From Rhodobacterales bacterium (lineage in GTDB: Bacteria > Pseudomonadota > Alphaproteobacteria > Rhodobacterales > Rhodobacteraceae): DNA of 41,860 bases. The notes beneath the pieces were generated by a model. The model searched no databases. It was not told where the DNA came from and was given only the letters and a program-made list of their open reading frames with translations. The stretch lies in NCBI GenBank assembly GCA_017303485.1, contig JAFLCY010000002.1, positions 56,504 to 98,363 of the forward strand. The letters run 5' to 3'. Of the stretch, positions 15,853 through 23,109 are shown piece after piece (position 1 is the first letter of the stretch; each line of letters starts with the position of its first letter). The position numbers were made by a program, and so were the translations under genes.

Positions 15853-17136
15853 TTACCCTTTCGTGGTCTGTTTCAGCTTGTTGATCCCCAGCACCTTCAG
15901 CGCGAGGCTTTCGTAGAACGGCTCAGAGGTCCCTTTCCGCAGCTTGCGGATGAAGTATTTCTCGAACCCTGCCTTGGCCAAATGCACCCATTTGCCCGAA
16001 GACGACCAGTTGACGTTGCGCGGCGGGATCTGCGGCTGGGCCACAAAGGCGATGCCCCCGTCGCCGAAATCCGCCAGGCAGACCGCGTTCCAGGTGCCGA
16101 CGCTGTCGGGCTCCTTCCCGCGCACGATGTTGCCGATGTTGTGCGCCGTCGCGGTGACCATCGATTCAATCATGAACCCGGTCTTCGGCACGCCACAGGG
16201 CACGGGCGTCGGCCCCATCGGCGGGATCGCCACGCAGACACCCACCGCGAAGACGTTCTTGTACTTCGGGTTCTGCTGGTGCTTGTCGACGATGGTGAAG
16301 CCGCGCGGATTGCTCAGACCCTCGATCCCGGCCACCGGCTTGATCCCCCGGAACGCCGGCAGCATCATCGAGAACGCAAACGGCAGGTCCTTTTCGGCTT
16401 TCACCACTCCATCCTCGCCGACTTCCTCGACGAACATGTGGCCCTCCTCTACCCGCTTGATCCGGGTATTGGTCATCCACTTGATGTGTTTCTCGCGCAT
16501 CTGGCTTTCCAGAAGCCCCTTGGTGTCGCCCACCCCGTCCAGCCCCAGATGGCCCACGTAGGGTTCCGGCGTGACAAAGGTCATCGGCACGCGGTCGCGC
16601 ACCTTTGCCCGGCGCAGGGCCGTCTCAAGGATGAACAGGAACTCATAGGCCGGACCGAAGCAGCTGGCACCTTGCGCCGCGCCGATCACCACCGGGCCGG
16701 GGTTCGCCACCAGCTTCTCGAAAACCGACTTCGCCGCCTCGGCATGGTCGATGTGGCAGATTGACTGGGTGAACCCCTGCGGCCCGAGGCCTGGCACCTC
16801 GTCGAACGCCAGCTCCGGCCCGGTGGCGATCACCAAGTAGTCATAGCTGACCGACTTCCCGTCGACCAATTGGATGCGGTTCTCCTCTGGCACCAGCTTC
16901 TCGGCGGCCACCGGGATGAAATCGATCCCCTTCTTCTGCATGGTGGGCGCAAGGTCCACCGTGATGTCCTCGCGCTCGCGCCAGCCCACCGCGATCCAGG
17001 GGTTCGAGGGCACGAAGTGATACATCGGGTCCTTCGTCACCACCGTGACCTTGTCCTCGGGACGCAACTGGTCCTTCACCTCGTAAGCCATGATGGCGCC
17101 GCCAAGTCCGGCCCCCAGTACGACAACATGTGCCAT
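15853..17136 (-). CDS. sqr: Sulfide:quinone oxidoreductase (FAD-dependent)
   Basis: This 427-residue flavoprotein oxidises sulfide at the membrane surface and passes electrons to quinone, releasing polysulfide or persulfide. The N-terminal VVVLGAGLGGAIMAYE is the FAD dinucleotide-binding motif, and VIATGPELAFDEVPG and NVFAVGVCVA are the further flavin-contact segments. Cysteines stand at 127 (SICHID), 159 (GASCFGP) and 353 (AVCLADFG), the positions described as essential in Rhodobacter SQR; Cys314 in PVPCGVPKTG is extra. The start is ATG after GAGGAG. It follows the RND pump gene in the same operon and sits with a persulfide-sensing regulator, which supports the assignment. Confidence 0.93.
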   Translation of the reverse strand: MAHVVVLGAGLGGAIMAYEVKDQLRPEDKVTVVTKDPMYHFVPSNPWIAVGWREREDITVDLAPTMQKKGIDFIPVAAEKLVPEENRIQLVDGKSVSYDYLVIATGPELAFDEVPGLGPQGFTQSICHIDHAEAAKSVFEKLVANPGPVVIGAAQGASCFGPAYEFLFILETALRRAKVRDRVPMTFVTPEPYVGHLGLDGVGDTKGLLESQMREKHIKWMTNTRIKRVEEGHMFVEEVGEDGVVKAEKDLPFAFSMMLPAFRGIKPVAGIEGLSNPRGFTIVDKHQQNPKYKNVFAVGVCVAIPPMGPTPVPCGVPKTGFMIESMVTATAHNIGNIVRGKEPDSVGTWNAVCLADFGDGGIAFVAQPQIPPRNVNWSSSGKWVHLAKAGFEKYFIRKLRKGTSEPFYESLALKVLGINKLKQTTKG

Positions 17137-17154
17137 TTCAGTCTCCTCTTCTGA

Positions 17155-20100
17155 TCAGGCAGGGACTTCCGCCGCCGTGCGGAACACGCGGTAGATCGCC
17201 GGGATGACAAGGACGGTCAGCAGGGTGGATGACAGCAGACCGAACAGCAGCGAAATCGCGAGACCCTGAAAGATCGGGTCCGCCAGGATCACCACCGCGC
17301 CGATCATGGCGGCGATGGCGGTCAGGAGGATCGGCTTGAACCGGATCGCACCCGCTTCGATCAGGAGGTCCACCGTGACTCCGCCGCCGTGGCGGATGAA
17401 GTCCACGAGCAGGATCGAGTTCCGCACAATGATCCCGGCCAGGGCAATGAAACCGATCATTGACGTGGCCGAAAACGGTGCACCGAAGAGCCAATGGCCG
17501 AACATGATCCCCAGGAAGGTCAGCGGAATCGGCGTCAGGATCACCAGCGGCAGCTTGAACGACCCGAACTGCGCCACGACCAGGATGTAGATCCCCAGTA
17601 GCGCCACCCCGAACGCCGCCCCCATGTCGCGAAAGGTGACGAAGGTTACTTCCCACTCGCCGTCCCAGAGAAGCGTGACCTTCCCCTCATCCTCCGGCTG
17701 GCCGTGCAGCGCGATTTCGGGCTTCGTTCCCTCGATCCAGTCCATCTGTTCGATCTGGTCGGCGACAGCCAGCATCCCGTAGAGCGGCGCCTCGAAGTCA
17801 CCCGCCAGTTCCGCCGTCACCATCTCGGCATCGCGTCCGTTGTGGCGGAAGATCGGGAAGCTGGCGGCTTCTTCGCTGACCGTGACCACGTCGCCAAGCT
17901 CCACGACGCCTCGCGCTCCGGGAAGGGCGTTTGCGGGAATGGGGGTTGTCAGGAAGCGTTCGTCAAGCACCCGGTCCGACTTGTCGCGGCCCACCACGAG
18001 CGGGATCGGCAGGCGGCCTTCGCCCCGGTGCGAATAGCCGACGGTCTGGCCGCCGTTCAGGAGGGCAAGGGTGTCGAAGACGTCCTGCTCCTGCACCGAA
18101 TAGAAGTCAAGGTCGTCCGAGGAAATCCTCGCCCGCAACCGCCGTGCCTGGGTGCCGAAACTGTCGTCCACGTCGACGATGAACGGCACCGCCTCGAAGG
18201 CCTTGCGGATCATCGCCGCTGCCTCGCGCCGGGTTTCGGCATCCGGCCCGTAGACCTCGGCCAGAAGGGTCGAGATCACCGGCGGCCCCGGGGGCGGTTC
18301 CACCACCTTCAGGCTCGTCCCCGCTGGCACCGCCAAAGCCTTCAGCCGCTCCCGCAGGTCCAGCGCGATGTCATGGCTCGCCCGGTCGCGGTCCGCCTTG
18401 CCGGTCAGGTTGATCGCCACTTCCCCCAACTGAGGCTCTGCCCGCAGGTAATAGTGGCGCACCAGACCGTTGAAGTTGAACGGCGCGGGCGTCCCCGCAT
18501 AGGTCTGGGCGCTCGTCACCTCCGGCAGCCCCATCACCACATCCGCCACATCCCGCGCCACCCGGTCTGTCGCCTCGACCGAGGAGCCTTCGGGCAGGTC
18601 GATCACCACCGACAGCTCCGACTTGTTGTCGAAGGGCAAGAGCTTCACCGTCACGTCGCGGGTATACAGCAGCCCCAATGAGCCGAACGACAGCGCCGCC
18701 GTCACCAGCAGAAACCCCAGCGCCCGCCGCTTCGTCACCAGCACTGGCCGCGCCACCGCCGTATAGGCATTCGCCAGGACCCCACCATGATGCCCGCCGT
18801 GAACGTCCTCCCCGGCATGAGCCTCCATCCCGGCCCGCCCGGCGATCTTGACCATCAGCCAGGGGGTGATGATCACCGCCACGAAGAAGGAAAAGATCAT
18901 CGCCGCCGAAGCATTCGCGGGAATGGGAGACATATACGGCCCCATCAGCCCGCTCACGAACAGCATGGGCAGAAGTGCCACGACCACCGTCAGCGTCGCC
19001 ACAATCGTCGGGTTGCCGACCTCGGCCACCGCCTCGATGGCCGCCTGCAACCTCGGTTTCTGCCGGTCCAGGCCCCAGTGCCGGTCGATATTCTCGATCA
19101 CTACGATGGCGTCGTCCACGAGGATGCCGATGGAGAAGATCAGCGCGAACAGCGACACCCGGTTCAGCGTGAACCCCATCACCCAGGCCGCGAAGAGAGT
19201 CAGCAGGATCGTCACCGGAATGACGATCGCCACCACCCCCGCCTCGCGCCAGCCGATCGCCAGCCAGACCAGCACGATGATCGACACCGTGGCGAGGCCA
19301 AGATGGAACAGCAGCTCGTTCGCCTTCTCGTTCGCCGTCTCGCCATAGTCCCGCGTCACCGTGACCGTCACCCCGGCCGGGATCAGCTTCGGTTCCAACG
19401 CATGAACCCGGTGCAGCACCGCCTCGGCCACCACTACCGCATTCGCCCCGGCCCGCTTGGCGATCGCCAGCGTCACCGCCGGACCCGAAACCCCATCCTT
19501 GGCCTGATGCGAAACGATGACGTCCCGGGTGTTCTCGACATACTGTACCGTCGCCACGTCCGCGACATAGACCGGCCGCCCATCGCGCGTGGTCAGCAGA
19601 AGGTTTGCCACCTCAGCAGGCGCCACCAGCGTCTCCCCCGCCACCAGGTCCACCATCTGGCCCTGATCCCGGAGCTTGCCGGTGTTCAGCACCCGGTTCG
19701 CCTGCGCCACCTTTCCCGCCAGCTGCTGCAAGGTCACTCCGTACAGCGCCAGCCGGTCCGGGTCCGGCTCGATCCGGATCGCGTCCTGTGCGTCGCCGAC
19801 CAGATAGGTCAGCCCGACATCGTCGGTCTTCGCCACCTCGGTCTGCAGGGTGCGCGCAATCCGGGTCAGGTCGTTCGCACTCACCCCCTCGCCCGACAAG
19901 GTCAGCGTCAGGATCGCCACATCGTCGATCCCCCGACCCACGATCAACGGCTCCGGGATCCCCACCGGAATCCGGTCGATGTTCGCCCGCACCTTGTCAT
20001 GCACACGCAGGATCGCATCCTCGGCCTTGGTCCCGACCTTGAACCGCGCTGTCACCATCGCCGCATCGTCGCGGGTCGAGGAATAGACATGCTCGACGTC

Positions 20101-20355
20101 ATTGATCCCCTTGACGATGATCTCCAGCGGCTCGGTCACCAGCTTCACTGCATCCTCGGCCTTCAGCCCCGGCGCCTGGACATGGATATCCACCAGCGGA
20201 ACGGAGATCTGCGGCTCCTCCTCCCGCGGCAGCGAGATAAGTGCCACCACCCCCGCCGCCAAAGCGGCCAGGATGAACAAGGGCGTCAGAGCCGAATTGA
20301 TGAAGGCCTTCGTCAGCCCTCCGGCAATCCCCAACGGGTGCTTCAGGTCACTCAT
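17155..20355 (-). CDS. RND-family efflux transporter permease
   Basis: This 1066-residue protein is a proton-driven resistance-nodulation-division pump with the usual twelve-helix plan: one N-terminal helix (FILAALAAGVVALISLP), a large periplasmic domain, a helix block with the proton-relay pair in GILVDDAIVVIENI, a second periplasmic domain and a final helix block (GIIVRNSILLVDFIRHGG). Length and motifs fit the acriflavin-resistance branch. It starts at ATG 20355 (or GTG 20358) and overlaps the adaptor gene stop. No outer-membrane channel gene is in the operon, so a housekeeping TolC-type protein probably completes the pump. Its place before the sulfide reductase suggests export of a sulfur compound or of a toxicant linked to sulfide stress, but the substrate is unknown. 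Confidence 0.93.
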   Translation of the reverse strand: MSDLKHPLGIAGGLTKAFINSALTPLFILAALAAGVVALISLPREEEPQISVPLVDIHVQAPGLKAEDAVKLVTEPLEIIVKGINDVEHVYSSTRDDAAMVTARFKVGTKAEDAILRVHDKVRANIDRIPVGIPEPLIVGRGIDDVAILTLTLSGEGVSANDLTRIARTLQTEVAKTDDVGLTYLVGDAQDAIRIEPDPDRLALYGVTLQQLAGKVAQANRVLNTGKLRDQGQMVDLVAGETLVAPAEVANLLLTTRDGRPVYVADVATVQYVENTRDVIVSHQAKDGVSGPAVTLAIAKRAGANAVVVAEAVLHRVHALEPKLIPAGVTVTVTRDYGETANEKANELLFHLGLATVSIIVLVWLAIGWREAGVVAIVIPVTILLTLFAAWVMGFTLNRVSLFALIFSIGILVDDAIVVIENIDRHWGLDRQKPRLQAAIEAVAEVGNPTIVATLTVVVALLPMLFVSGLMGPYMSPIPANASAAMIFSFFVAVIITPWLMVKIAGRAGMEAHAGEDVHGGHHGGVLANAYTAVARPVLVTKRRALGFLLVTAALSFGSLGLLYTRDVTVKLLPFDNKSELSVVIDLPEGSSVEATDRVARDVADVVMGLPEVTSAQTYAGTPAPFNFNGLVRHYYLRAEPQLGEVAINLTGKADRDRASHDIALDLRERLKALAVPAGTSLKVVEPPPGPPVISTLLAEVYGPDAETRREAAAMIRKAFEAVPFIVDVDDSFGTQARRLRARISSDDLDFYSVQEQDVFDTLALLNGGQTVGYSHRGEGRLPIPLVVGRDKSDRVLDERFLTTPIPANALPGARGVVELGDVVTVSEEAASFPIFRHNGRDAEMVTAELAGDFEAPLYGMLAVADQIEQMDWIEGTKPEIALHGQPEDEGKVTLLWDGEWEVTFVTFRDMGAAFGVALLGIYILVVAQFGSFKLPLVILTPIPLTFLGIMFGHWLFGAPFSATSMIGFIALAGIIVRNSILLVDFIRHGGGVTVDLLIEAGAIRFKPILLTAIAAMIGAVVILADPIFQGLAISLLFGLLSSTLLTVLVIPAIYRVFRTAAEVPA

Positions 20356-21373
20356 CACCCACCTCGGCGACCGGAACCACGATGTCTCCAGCCACCAGCC
20401 CGCTGATCACCTCGACCATCTCGACCCCAGCCACATCCTGCACCTGACCCGGCACGATCGACCGCAGCACCGCACCCGCGGCCCCCTGAACCCACACAAA
20501 GTCCAAGCCAGACCGAGTCACCACATCGGCGTTCGGCACCATGAGCGCCGCCCGCTTTCCCACTGGCAGCCTCACCAGCATCCGCACGCCGACGAAGCTG
20601 TCGGGAAGATCGTCAATCTCGACATCTGCTACTACCCGGCCGCCCTCGATCAGCGGATAGATCCGGGCCAAGGTTCCCTCCCGGTCTTTTCCGCCTTCTG
20701 TGACCACAATCCGGTCCCCAGCCCTTAGCGCTGTCGCATGGCGTTCGGGTACGGCGATCCGAAGGAAGGTACCGCCGCCACCGACCACCGCCACCGCCTC
20801 ACCCGGCATCACCACCGCGCCCTTGGCCATCGGCACATCCAGCACACGGCCGCCGACGGGGGCCAGGACGGCCCCCTCTTTGGCCTGCTGCAAAATCACG
20901 TCCGCCTGCGCCTCCAGGGACGCGGCCTGGCCCTTCAGCACATCCACCTGCGTCCGCAGGGCGTCTACCCGCTGCCCTGTGGTGACGCCGCTCTTCAAGA
21001 GATCCTCGCCGCGCTGCAGATCGGTCACGGCATTGGCCAGTTGCGCCGCGAGCGCGTCCCGTTGAGCAGCCAAGGCGGCCAGCTGGAAATCCAGCTTGTC
21101 ATCCATGATCCGGGCCAGCTCTTGCCCAGCGGCGACGACGTCGCCTTCGGCTACCGACAATGCGACCAACGTGCCGCCGATCCGTGCGCGCGCCGGGATC
21201 CGGTCCTTCGCCTCAACTGTGCCGTAGATTGCTTTCCACTCGGTCACCGGTACTGCAGCGACCGCCACCGGTTCCGTCCGCGTCGGACCGGCCGTGATGC
21301 CCAACAACAGGAAGGTCAGGAGGGCGGGGAAAAGGCGGCGCATGAGACTCGGTTTCCAGTTGAGGCTGTCCAC
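20348..21373 (-). CDS. RND efflux periplasmic adaptor (membrane-fusion protein, HlyD type)
   Basis: This 341-residue protein links the inner-membrane pump to an outer-membrane channel. It has an N-terminal hydrophobic export segment (LFPALLTFLLLGITAG), a lipoyl/barrel-sandwich half (IGGTLVALSVAEGDVVAAGQ), a coiled-coil hairpin rich in Ala, Gln and Leu, the second lipoyl half (GAVLAPVGGRVLDVPMAKG) and a beta-barrel domain (FVGVRMLVRLPVG). An alternative ATG ten codons downstream (21343) would give a more typical signal peptide. It is the first gene of the minus-strand operon and its stop overlaps the pump start, so subunit synthesis is coupled. Confidence 0.92.
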   Translation of the reverse strand: MDSLNWKPSLMRRLFPALLTFLLLGITAGPTRTEPVAVAAVPVTEWKAIYGTVEAKDRIPARARIGGTLVALSVAEGDVVAAGQELARIMDDKLDFQLAALAAQRDALAAQLANAVTDLQRGEDLLKSGVTTGQRVDALRTQVDVLKGQAASLEAQADVILQQAKEGAVLAPVGGRVLDVPMAKGAVVMPGEAVAVVGGGGTFLRIAVPERHATALRAGDRIVVTEGGKDREGTLARIYPLIEGGRVVADVEIDDLPDSFVGVRMLVRLPVGKRAALMVPNADVVTRSGLDFVWVQGAAGAVLRSIVPGQVQDVAGVEMVEVISGLVAGDIVVPVAEVGDE

Positions 21374-21430
21374 CTAGTGTAATGCATAGCTTTGAACTTC
21401 GCTAGCTATAAATCTATGCACATGTAAGAT
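21374..21430 (-). promoter_or_regulatory. Promoter/operator region of the sulfide-efflux operon
   Basis: Upstream of the adaptor gene an AT-rich patch carries a perfect inverted repeat, TGCATAG at 21383-21389 and CTATGCA at 21414-21420, with a GCTAGC palindrome at 21401-21406 between the arms. TATAGC and TATAAAT-like sequences overlap it. A repressor of the ArsR/SqrR type encoded at the operon end would be expected to bind here. No experimental consensus was matched, so the assignment is inferential. Confidence 0.4.
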
Positions 21431-21539
21431 ACTAGACGGAGCACTTTGAACAGGGCATTCTGGCGGTCTTCCCGAGCATGCGTTGACCATCCAGGAAGGC
21501 AACGACGCATCAAGCGATGCACGATGGGATAGCGCACGC

Positions 21540-21685
21540 CTCTCGACCGATACCGGTCGTTAGTATCGATCCCCGCGAAGATCGGCTGCTCGCCACAGAC
21601 GCTGAACGACTGGGTCAAGAAGGTCGAAGTTGACAGCGGGCGGCGCGCTGGCGTTCCCACCGAGATGGCCGAGAAGATGAAGGCG
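21540..21685 (+). pseudogene. IS3-type OrfA fragment joined in frame to an Rhs tip
   Basis: The plus strand reads [19 protein letters not shown], then [21 protein letters not shown], the helix-turn-helix region of IS3-family OrfA proteins. It ends where OrfA would normally continue with its leucine zipper, and passes in frame into Rhs core sequence at about 21686. The beginning of OrfA is eroded. The join looks like an insertion or deletion scar rather than a designed fusion. Confidence 0.65.
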
Positions 21686-22309
21686 GTTGGCGTCATCTCC
21701 TTCGTCCGCGCCGACCACATCGGCCGCCCGGTCTTTGCGACGAACTCCACCGGCGTGAAAGTCTGGACCGCCACCTACACCCCCTTCGGCGGCGTCCACA
21801 CCTCCACCGGAGCGCTCCCCACCGCGAGGTTCCCCGGCCAGTGGTCCCAAAGCGAATCCGGCCTCCACCAGAACTGGATGCGCGACTACGATCCGACGAC
21901 GGGGAGGTACCTCCAGGCCGACCCGCTGGGGCTTGTGGACGGGGCGAGTGTCTATGGTTATGTCGGGCAGAATCCCGGGAGGTGGATTGATCCGAATGGT
22001 CTGCAATGTTTCGCTTCCACCGGTAAGGATGGGAACACATACATTTCCTGTACTGGGCCTCAGACATTTTGCCCCAGCGGGGACTGCGGATGGAGAGACC
22101 CAACCGAAAACAATCGTGAGTACGATCAGTGCATGGGCTCGTGCGAACTTTCATACAACGATATCACGGGAGGCACCGGCGGCTTAATTTGTGGGGCTGT
22201 AGTGGCAGTTGGAGAGTACTGCAGCGGCCCATTCGTAGCAGCGGTCGGAGGGGGTATCTGCTACTCTATGCATGCCGACGTACTGTGCAGGAAGAAATGT
22301 GGATACTAA
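21665..22309 (+). CDS. Orphan Rhs-repeat tip with Cys-rich variable C-terminal (candidate toxin) domain
   Basis: The first residues from the ATG belong to the IS3 OrfA scar. From residue ~10 the sequence is Rhs core: [45 protein letters not shown], then [20 protein letters not shown] with the conserved DPLGL and the [10 protein letters not shown] boundary. After this boundary comes an unrelated tail of about 98 residues with eleven cysteines, including [16 protein letters not shown] and CRKKCGY. In Rhs proteins the part after this boundary is the variable toxin carried inside the Rhs shell. Here the shell is missing, so this is an orphan tip. The many Cys suggest a disulfide-stabilised or metal-binding fold. 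I do not recognise the toxin family. Confidence 0.75.
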   Translation: MAEKMKAVGVISFVRADHIGRPVFATNSTGVKVWTATYTPFGGVHTSTGALPTARFPGQWSQSESGLHQNWMRDYDPTTGRYLQADPLGLVDGASVYGYVGQNPGRWIDPNGLQCFASTGKDGNTYISCTGPQTFCPSGDCGWRDPTENNREYDQCMGSCELSYNDITGGTGGLICGAVVAVGEYCSGPFVAAVGGGICYSMHADVLCRKKCGY

Positions 22310-22330
22310 ACTGGGAGGAGAAATGAAATC

Positions 22331-22516
22331 ATGAGAAAGGCTTTCTTTGCGGTGAGGTTCGTCCTGGCGTGCTTTGGTATCTACTACCTCCTGAATTTCA
22401 TTCTGGGGTTCGTTAATGAAATTCTCCCATTACCTTACTGGTTGCCACCAGTAATATTTATCCCTCTGGTATCTCTATACCATGCACTGGAGAGGAGGTT
22501 TCAGCGCAGCGCGTAG
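22331..22516 (+). CDS. Small membrane protein, candidate immunity partner of the Rhs tip
   Basis: This 61-residue protein has two hydrophobic helices (FFAVRFVLACFGIYYLLNFIL and LPPVIFIPLVSLYHAL) and basic ends. It lies 21 bases after the Rhs-tip stop and is preceded by a strong GGGAGGAG ribosome-binding site at 22313-22320. An out-of-frame ATG closer to that site gives only three codons. Position directly after an Rhs variable tip is where immunity genes are normally found. A membrane-located immunity protein would suit a toxin acting on or through the inner membrane. The function is inferred from context only. Confidence 0.6.
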   Translation: MRKAFFAVRFVLACFGIYYLLNFILGFVNEILPLPYWLPPVIFIPLVSLYHALERRFQRSA

Positions 22517-23030
22517 TTAACGAATTGCAATTTGAGTGCCTCCATGCGTCGACCTCGAATCACTCGCAATCGGATCGACGGCTAGGCGAGACGCGGCCCG
22601 GAAATGCGGGTTCGAACAGCCAGCGGAGACGTCTCCGAAAAATCAAAACCGACTTAACCCCCGGAAACACCGGATTCTTTCCCGGTGAAACCGAAAAACC
22701 ATGCGATATCAATAAGTTGTGGCGGAGGAGCCAGTCTGGAGCTATCCCGTCTCTGCAAAATTCCCTGCAAACAGGGAAAAGAACAGCGAATTTCCGTAGT
22801 TCTCGGACGTCTAACGCCGTTTCCAGTGTGAATCTCCGGGCAGATTCAACGCCTTACTCGAAGTTTCCCTACTGACCGGAACAGGGAACATTTTCGAACC
22901 GAACAAGGTAGTTTTCCGTTCCAGCAGGGAACTTAGTCTCGGTGGCGTGATCCTGCCGATGCAGACCTTCGGTGACATTTGAGCGGCCCGGCAGGCGGCG
23001 GAATCTGCTATCGTCACCGGGACTCATAGC
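22517..23030. repeat. Gene-free repeat block upstream of the serine recombinase
   Basis: No gene is supported. Near 22762-22780 lies TTCCCTGCAAACAGGGAA, an inverted repeat with TTCCCTG arms. Further partial copies (TTTCCCTA, AACAGGGAAC, AGCAGGGAAC) follow to about 22932. GATATCAATA at 22705 followed by TGGCGGAGGAG at 22720 recalls the reverse complement of a tRNA 3' end; a GGGTTCGAAC, like a T-loop, sits at about 22608. Together these suggest old recombination sites or attachment-site debris in front of the recombinase. Confidence 0.45.
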
Positions 23031-23109
23031 ATGGCGAACGATGCTATCCGGGCCTCTGTGGCGCCGGCGTTGGATGATTTTGTGCTGGCGTATCTGGAGG
23101 CCGAACCCG

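Noticed and set aside
18787-20406. Long plus-strand frame (539 codons) opposite the RND genes
   Set aside because: It is a shadow of the RND pump gene: His/Arg/Gln-rich composition, no domain, and the minus-strand protein is clearly real.
22605-22645. Complete tRNA gene around GGGTTCGAAC
   Set aside because: Only T-loop-like and 3'-end-like words are present; no acceptor, D or anticodon arms can be folded around them.
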